Shown here one piece after another: positions 58,973-64,000 of a stretch of DNA of 64,000 bases. The stretch comes from Kitasatospora sp. NBC_01287 (lineage in GTDB: Bacteria; Actinomycetota; Actinomycetes; Streptomycetales; Streptomycetaceae). Below the pieces are notes generated by a model that was not told the origin of the DNA, made no database searches, and saw only the letters and a list, made by a program, of their open reading frames with translations. The stretch spans positions 1,488,001 to 1,552,000 of the forward strand of contig NZ_JAPEPB010000001.1 in assembly GCF_026340565.1 (NCBI RefSeq), in the 5' to 3' direction. The stretch's first letter is position 1; every line of letters starts with the position of its first letter. Made by a program: the position numbers and the translations under genes.

Positions 58973-59928
58973 CCCTCGCCCTCGAATCGGCCCTCGATCG
59001 CGCCGCCGGCACGCTGGAACGGCAGCTGCGGCACTTCGACGCCCGCAACCACTGGTTCGGCCTCGGGCGGACCGTGCTCTGCCTGGCCGAGCTCTCCGTC
59101 CTGCTGTTCACGCCCGCCAAGGCGCTGCTGGTGCCGGTGCTCGGCATCTCGGACGGGCCCAAGTGCGGCTCCGTCCAGGCGCTCTCCGCCTTCTGCCTGG
59201 GCCACCACTCGGTCGGTGCGGAGTACCCGCGCTGGCTGCTGGTCCTGGTCCTCGCGGCGGCCGCCAGCGGCTACCGGCCGCGCTGGACGGTGCTACCGCA
59301 GCTCTGGGCGGTCTACTCGATCGCCACCAGCATCTCGGTGCCCGACGGCGGGGAGTCGATCGCGCTGATCGTCTCGCTCCTGACGGTGCCGATCGCGCTG
59401 GCCGACGACCGGACCTGGCACTGGCGGCCGGCGACCACCGCGCCCGCGCCCAACCTGCGGGTGCTCGCCTTCGCCGCGTTCTGCGCGCTGCGCTGCCAGC
59501 TCGCCTACATCTACCTGGACACCGCGATCAGCAAGTTCGGGGTGGCCGACTGGGCCAACGGAACGGCCGAGTACTACTTCCTGCGCGACAACATGTTCGG
59601 TGTCGCGCACCCGCTGTCCGGCATGTTCTACGCGCTCTCCAAGAACTCCCTGGTGGCCGTCGGCATGACCTGGGGCGCGCTGGTGGTGGAGCTGGCCATC
59701 GCCGTCTGCGTGCTCTCCTCGGAGCGCCGGCGCAAGGTGGGCCTGGCACTGGACATCGCCCTGCACGGGATGATCATCATGACGATGGGCCTGTGGAGCT
59801 TCGGCCTGGTGATGATCGGGGCCTCGATCATCGCGGCGACCCCGGGCCCGCGCCGACATGAACGCACCGCCGGCGAGCCGCCGGCGGCGGCCGTCACCGA
59901 GCCGAGGGCCCCCGCCGTGGCGCACTGA
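58963..59928 (+). CDS. SdpB-family (HTTM-type) membrane maturation protein
   Basis: 321 aa with about six membrane segments. Motifs such as FGLGRTVLCLAELSVLLFTP, CQLAYIYLDTAISKFGVADW and NGTAEYYFLRDNMFG match SdpB/HTTM proteins related to vitamin K carboxylase-like domains. Required with SdpA for toxin production in Bacillus. Last gene of the operon. Confidence 0.85.
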   Translation: MRLALALESALDRAAGTLERQLRHFDARNHWFGLGRTVLCLAELSVLLFTPAKALLVPVLGISDGPKCGSVQALSAFCLGHHSVGAEYPRWLLVLVLAAAASGYRPRWTVLPQLWAVYSIATSISVPDGGESIALIVSLLTVPIALADDRTWHWRPATTAPAPNLRVLAFAAFCALRCQLAYIYLDTAISKFGVADWANGTAEYYFLRDNMFGVAHPLSGMFYALSKNSLVAVGMTWGALVVELAIAVCVLSSERRRKVGLALDIALHGMIIMTMGLWSFGLVMIGASIIAATPGPRRHERTAGEPPAAAVTEPRAPAVAH

Positions 59929-59975
59929 ACGGCCGGCCACCACCGCACCCCCCGACCCGACCTAAGGTTGACGCC

Positions 59976-60341
59976 ATGTCAGACGAATCCGCGCAGCCGG
60001 ACAGCTCCGCACAACCGGACAGCTCCACGCAGCTGGACATCACCGTGCGCCCCTCGCTCTTCGCCGCCACCTTCCACCACCTGTTCACCTTCCCGGTGGT
60101 GGAGCTCGACGGCACCGAGCACCGCACCCGCTGGGGCGCCCCGACCCTGCTGCCGCTCGCCCCGGGGCCGCACCGCCTCAGCGTGTACTTCCGCTACCGC
60201 GGCCAGCGAGCCACCCGGCTCGGCGAGGAGCGTGTGGAGCTCACCGCCGACGGGCCGCCCCGTGCGCGGGTGCGCGCCCAGCTCGGGGTGCGCAACTCGA
60301 GCACGTTCACGATCACCGGAGACGGCGTCAGATCCCGCTAG
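59976..60341 (+). CDS. Hypothetical protein
   Basis: 121 aa. After a Ser/Asp/Gln-rich N-terminal repeat (AQPDSS units) comes a beta-rich domain (SLFAATFHHLFTFPVVELDG, RVRAQLGVRNSSTFTITGDG). I do not recognise the family. It may be a small beta-sandwich. It converges on, and overlaps by 14 bases, the GNAT gene. Confidence 0.6.
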   Translation: MSDESAQPDSSAQPDSSTQLDITVRPSLFAATFHHLFTFPVVELDGTEHRTRWGAPTLLPLAPGPHRLSVYFRYRGQRATRLGEERVELTADGPPRARVRAQLGVRNSSTFTITGDGVRSR

Positions 60342-60846
60342 GCACCACCTCGAACGGCTCCGGGTAGGCGCAGTGTCCGCGCGGCGCGTCGTCGTAGGCG
60401 GGCAGCGCGAGCACCTGGAAGACCTCGTCCGGCACCTCGTACGGTCCGCTCACCCCGTACTCGGCCGCCGGGGTGAAGCCGAACCGGCCGTAGTAGCCGG
60501 GATCGCCCAGCACCACCACCAGCCGCTCCCCCGCCTGCTCGGCGGCCTCCAGCGCCGCCCGCACCACCCGCTTGCCCACTCCGCGCCGCTGCCACTCGGG
60601 CGCCACCGCGACCGGGGCCAGCGCCAGGCCCTGGCCGTCGCCGATCCGCAGCCTGGTGAGCAGCGCGTGCGCCACCACCAGTCCGCCCTCGTCGACGGCG
60701 ACCAGTGAGAGGGCCGGCAGCCAGGCCGGATCGCGGCGCAGCGCGTCGACCAGGTCGGCTTCCTCCGGTCCGGGGAAGGCGGCCATGTGCACCCGCCTGA
60801 TCGCGGGGGCGTCGCCTGGTTCCTCGACTCTGACGCGCGGTTTCAT
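60328..60846 (-). CDS. GNAT family N-acetyltransferase
   Basis: 172 aa from the ATG at 60846 (MKPRVRVEEPGDAPAIRRVH, GGAG upstream). The acetyl-CoA binding motif is LAPVAVAPEWQRRGVGKRVV, and VVLGDPGYYGRFGFTPAAEY follows, typical of the YhbS-like subgroup. The substrate is unknown. Confidence 0.88.
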   Translation of the reverse strand: MKPRVRVEEPGDAPAIRRVHMAAFPGPEEADLVDALRRDPAWLPALSLVAVDEGGLVVAHALLTRLRIGDGQGLALAPVAVAPEWQRRGVGKRVVRAALEAAEQAGERLVVVLGDPGYYGRFGFTPAAEYGVSGPYEVPDEVFQVLALPAYDDAPRGHCAYPEPFEVVPSGI

Positions 60847-60936
60847 GGCCCACTCCTTTGTGGACTGCCGGGATGAGGGACGCGCTCCGGCCGGCACGCG
60901 GGTGCGCACCGGCCGGAGTTCACTGCTGATGAAGCG

Positions 60937-62727
60937 TCAGGCCCCCTGCGGGGTCTCCGACTTGGCCTCATCCTTCAGCTTGGGCTGGGCGTCGACACCG
61001 GCCTCGCGGCGCTGCGCGGGGGTGATCGGGGTCGGCGCGCCGGTCAGCGGGTCGCCACCGGTGGACGTCTTCGGGAAGGCGATGACGTCGCGGATGGTGT
61101 CGTAGCCGCCGAGCAGCGTGACCACCCGGTCCAGACCCAGCGCGATGCCGCCGTGCGGCGGCGGGCCGTAGTTGAAGGCGTCGAGCAGGAAGCCGAACTG
61201 CGAGGAGGCCTCCTCCTCGGAGAGCCCGATCGCGTCGAACGCCCGCTTCTGCACGTCCCGCTGGTGGATACGGATCGAACCGCCGCCCAGCTCCGAGCCG
61301 TTGAGCACCAGGTCGTAGGCGTTGGACAGGGCGGCGCCCGGGTCGGTGTCGAAGGTCGCCAGCGACTCGGCGGTGGGCGCGGTGAACGGGTGGTGCACCG
61401 CGTGCCAGCCCTGGAAGGCGCCCTTGTCGTCCTCGATCGGCTCGAACATCGGGAAGTCGACGACCCAGAGGAAGGCCCACTGGGACTCGTCGATCAGCCC
61501 GCAACGGCGGCCGATCTCCAGGCGGGCGGCGCCGAGCAGCTCCTGCGAGGCGGTGCGCTTGCCGGCCGCGAAGAAGATCGCGTCGCCGTTCTTGGCGCCG
61601 GCCGCGGCCGCCAGGCCCGCCAGGTGCTCGGCGGAGAGGTTCTTGGCCACCGGGCCGCGCAGCTCGCCGGTCTCGGCGTCGATGACCACGTAGGCCAGGC
61701 CGCGGGCGCCGCGCGCCTTGGCCCAGTCCTGCCACGCGTCCAGCGCCTTGCGGGGCTGCGAGGCGCCGCCGGGCATCACCACGGCGCCGACGTACGGCGC
61801 CTGGAAGACCCGGAACTCGGTGCCCTTGAAGTACTCGGTCAGGTCGGTGAGCTCCTGGCCGAAGCGGACGTCCGGCTTGTCCGAGCCGTAGCGGGACATG
61901 GCGTCCGCGTAGCTCATCCGGGGCAGCGGGTTCGGCAGTTCGTAGCCGTGCACCTCGCGCCAGATCGCCGCGACGATCTTCTCGCCGAGGGCCAGGATGT
62001 CCTCCTGGTCGACGAAGGAGGCCTCGATGTCCAGCTGGGTGAACTCCGGCTGCCGGTCGGCGCGGAAGTCCTCGTCGCGGAAGCAGCGGGCGATCTGGTA
62101 GTAGCGCTCCATGCCGGCCACCATCAGCAGCTGCTTGAAGAGCTGCGGCGACTGCGGCAGGGCGTACCAGTGGCCGGGCTGCAGTCGGACCGGGACCAGG
62201 AAGTCGCGGGCGCCCTCGGGGGTGGAGCGGGTGAGGTACGGCGTCTCGATGTCGAGGAAGTCGTTCTCCTCCATCACCCGGCGGATGATGTTGCTGACCT
62301 TGGAGCGCAGCCGCAGCGCGCGGGCCGGGCCCTCGCGGCGCAGGTCCAGGTAGCGGTAGCGGAGCCGGACCTCCTCGTTGACCGTGCCGGGCTCGTACTC
62401 GGCGACCTGGAACGGCAGCGGCGCGGCCTCGGAGAGCACCTCGATCTCGCTGACCACGACCTCGACCGCACCGGTCGGGATCTCCGCGTTCTCGTTGCCC
62501 TCGGGGCGCACCCGGACGTCGCCGACCACCTTGACGCAGTACTCGGCGCGCAGGCCGTGCACCGAATCCAGGTCGCGGACCACGACCTGCACGGTGCCCG
62601 AGGCATCGCGCAGGTCGATGAAGGCCACCCCGCCGTGGTCGCGGCGGCGGGCGACCCAGCCGGCCAGGGTGACGGTCGCTCCGGCGTGCTCCGCGCGGAG
62701 CGTGCCCGCGTCGTGCGTGCGGATCAC
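60937..62727 (-). CDS. aspS: Aspartyl-tRNA synthetase
   Basis: Charges tRNA-Asp (discriminating or non-discriminating form not decided here). The GTG at 62727 gives 596 aa ([20 protein letters not shown]). The OB-fold has [18 protein letters not shown]. Class II motif 2 is [19 protein letters not shown] and motif 3 is [10 protein letters not shown]. It overlaps the hisS stop by 4 bases. The frame is open upstream through hisS out of phase, which is not real. Confidence 0.97.
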   Translation of the reverse strand: MIRTHDAGTLRAEHAGATVTLAGWVARRRDHGGVAFIDLRDASGTVQVVVRDLDSVHGLRAEYCVKVVGDVRVRPEGNENAEIPTGAVEVVVSEIEVLSEAAPLPFQVAEYEPGTVNEEVRLRYRYLDLRREGPARALRLRSKVSNIIRRVMEENDFLDIETPYLTRSTPEGARDFLVPVRLQPGHWYALPQSPQLFKQLLMVAGMERYYQIARCFRDEDFRADRQPEFTQLDIEASFVDQEDILALGEKIVAAIWREVHGYELPNPLPRMSYADAMSRYGSDKPDVRFGQELTDLTEYFKGTEFRVFQAPYVGAVVMPGGASQPRKALDAWQDWAKARGARGLAYVVIDAETGELRGPVAKNLSAEHLAGLAAAAGAKNGDAIFFAAGKRTASQELLGAARLEIGRRCGLIDESQWAFLWVVDFPMFEPIEDDKGAFQGWHAVHHPFTAPTAESLATFDTDPGAALSNAYDLVLNGSELGGGSIRIHQRDVQKRAFDAIGLSEEEASSQFGFLLDAFNYGPPPHGGIALGLDRVVTLLGGYDTIRDVIAFPKTSTGGDPLTGAPTPITPAQRREAGVDAQPKLKDEAKSETPQGA

Positions 62728-63986
62728 AGCTGCTTCTCCTTCAGGGTGGTGACGAGTGCTTCGAGGGCGACGGCATTCTGCTCGCCGGTGGTCATGTCCT
62801 TGAGCTGGACGACCCCTTCGGCCAGGTCGCGGTCGCCCGCGATCAGGGCGAAGCGGGCGCCGGAGCGGTTGGCGGACTTCATGGCGTTCTTGATGCCCTT
62901 GACGCCGAAGGCGAGGTCGGTGGCGACGCCGGCCCGGCGCAGCTCGGTCACCTTCGCGAAGAGGACGTTCTTGGCCTCCTCGCCGAGCGCGACCGCGTAG
63001 ACCGAGGTGGTCGCGGGCACGTCGAGCTCGACGCCCTCGGCCTCCAGCGCGAGGTGGATCCGGTCCACGCCCAGGCCCCAGCCGACCGAGGGCAGCGCGG
63101 GGCCGCCGAGCATCTCGGAGAGCCCGTCGTAGCGGCCGCCACCGCCGATCGCGGACTGCGCGCCGAGGCCGCTGTGCACGAACTCGAAGGTGGTGCGGGT
63201 GTAGTAGTCCAGGCCGCGGACCAGCTTGGGGTCGTCGACGAAGGCCACGCCGGCGGCGGTGAGCAGCGCGCGGACCTGCTCGTCGTAGGCCTTGCACTCC
63301 TCGCAGAGGTAGTCGCGCAGCAGCGGGGCGCCGACCAACTGGGCCTGCACGGCCTCGCGCTTGTCGTCCAGCACCCGCAGCGGGTTGATCTCGGCCCGGC
63401 GCCGGGTGTCCTCGTCCAGGTCCAGGCCGAGCAGGAACTCCTGCAGCGCGGCCCGGTAGACCGGGCGGCACTGCTTGTCGCCCAGGCTGTTGAGCAGCAG
63501 CTTGTAGTCACGCAGGCCCAGGGACTTGAACGCGTCGTCGGCCAGGATGATCAGCTCGGCGTCCAGCGCCGGGTCCTCGGCGCCCAGCGCCTCGGCGCCG
63601 ACCTGGGAGAACTGCCGGTAGCGGCCCTTCTGCGGCTGCTCGTAGCGGTAGAAGTTGCCCGAGTACCAGACCTTGACCGGCAGGTTGCCGAGCTTGTGCA
63701 GGTTGCCCTCCAGCACCGCGCGGACCACCGAGGCGGTGCCCTCGGGGCGCAGCGCGAGGTCCTCCTTGCCGCGCTTGGTGAGGGTGAACATCTCCTTGGT
63801 GACGATGTCGGTGGACTCGCCGACGCCGCGCGAGAAGAGGGCCACGTCCTCGAAGACGGGGGTCTCGATGTAGCCGTAGCCGGCCCGGCGCAGCGGGGCG
63901 GCCAGCGCCTGCCGGACCGCCAGGAAGGTCGCGGAGCTGGGCGGCAGCAGGTCGTAGGTGCCCTTGGGGGCGGTGAAGGTGCTCAA
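62724..63986 (-). CDS. hisS: Histidyl-tRNA synthetase
   Basis: 420 aa, near the right edge. The TTG at 63986 ([20 protein letters not shown]) has GGAAGA upstream. It shows KGTYDLLPP, class II motif 2 in [20 protein letters not shown], and the histidine signature [16 protein letters not shown]. Co-transcribed with aspS, the usual actinobacterial pair. Confidence 0.96.
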   Translation of the reverse strand: MSTFTAPKGTYDLLPPSSATFLAVRQALAAPLRRAGYGYIETPVFEDVALFSRGVGESTDIVTKEMFTLTKRGKEDLALRPEGTASVVRAVLEGNLHKLGNLPVKVWYSGNFYRYEQPQKGRYRQFSQVGAEALGAEDPALDAELIILADDAFKSLGLRDYKLLLNSLGDKQCRPVYRAALQEFLLGLDLDEDTRRRAEINPLRVLDDKREAVQAQLVGAPLLRDYLCEECKAYDEQVRALLTAAGVAFVDDPKLVRGLDYYTRTTFEFVHSGLGAQSAIGGGGRYDGLSEMLGGPALPSVGWGLGVDRIHLALEAEGVELDVPATTSVYAVALGEEAKNVLFAKVTELRRAGVATDLAFGVKGIKNAMKSANRSGARFALIAGDRDLAEGVVQLKDMTTGEQNAVALEALVTTLKEKQL

Positions 63987-64000
63987 CTGGTCTTCCGTCA

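Noticed and set aside
60937..63471. Apparent 844-aa extension of AspS
   Set aside because: The N-terminal part is hisS read out of phase. The GTG at 62727 fits the family start.

Overview
The window is about 64 kb of high-GC actinomycete chromosome. Gene content and order match the conserved core around the pyr and aro genes of Streptomycetaceae, such as the SCO1478 to SCO1509 stretch of Streptomyces coelicolor as I remember it. BldD, actinobacterial IHF, DUF574 methyltransferase, DUF6167 and DUF948 proteins point to Streptomyces or Kitasatospora. I see no tRNA, rRNA, insertion sequence or CRISPR array.

Core region, 0 to 43 kb. Nearly everything is on the minus strand: coaBC (cut by the left edge), rpoZ, gmk and mihF; then a pyrimidine block in transcription order pyrR, pyrB, pyrC, a PH-like membrane protein, carA, carB, pyrD (class 2), pyrK, pyrD (class 1B), pyrF. 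A PyrR-type RNA hairpin lies in the pyrR leader. bldD runs divergently from pyrR with a palindrome on its promoter. Next come nusB, efp and a PepP-like protein. A small accessory block follows (19 to 25 kb: methyltransferase, lipase maturation factor-like protein, oxidoreductase/MarR pair, MFS pump, Nei glycosylase). After it are an ATPase and the shikimate genes aroQ, aroB, aroK, aroC and aroE, two tandem mltG paralogues, ruvX, alaS, two small conserved proteins, rpsD, rarA and a TPR protein. aspS and hisS (60.9 to 64 kb) close the window.

Accessory region, 43.2 to 60.9 kb. Two systems interrupt the core. (A) 43.2 to 54.2 kb looks like a compact, unfamiliar biosynthetic cluster. An XRE-TPR regulator lies next to a 57-aa exported peptide gene. 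A divergent promoter drives a StrR-family (ParB-like) activator that carries an internal StrR-type palindrome. Then comes an 18-codon gene with its own promoter, a near-ideal ribosome binding site and a strong hairpin after it. Eight co-directional genes follow: nucleotidyltransferase, MFS exporter, CYTH phosphohydrolase-like protein, NAD-dependent epimerase/dehydratase, second nucleotidyltransferase, DegT aminotransferase, formyltransferase and CobQ-like ATPase. The last four overlap by 4 bases at each junction. No polyketide synthase, NRPS or known RiPP enzyme is present. One reading is a very short ribosomal peptide, or a small aminated and formylated metabolite, modified by nucleotidylation, comparable in logic but not homology to microcin C.

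(B) 57.1 to 59.9 kb carries an apparent SdpI-SdpC-SdpA-SdpB set resembling the Bacillus subtilis SDP cannibalism toxin system. A hairpin and a tandem repeat separate toxin from maturation genes. PPK2, an FAD oxidoreductase, a small unknown protein and a GNAT acetyltransferase fill the rest.
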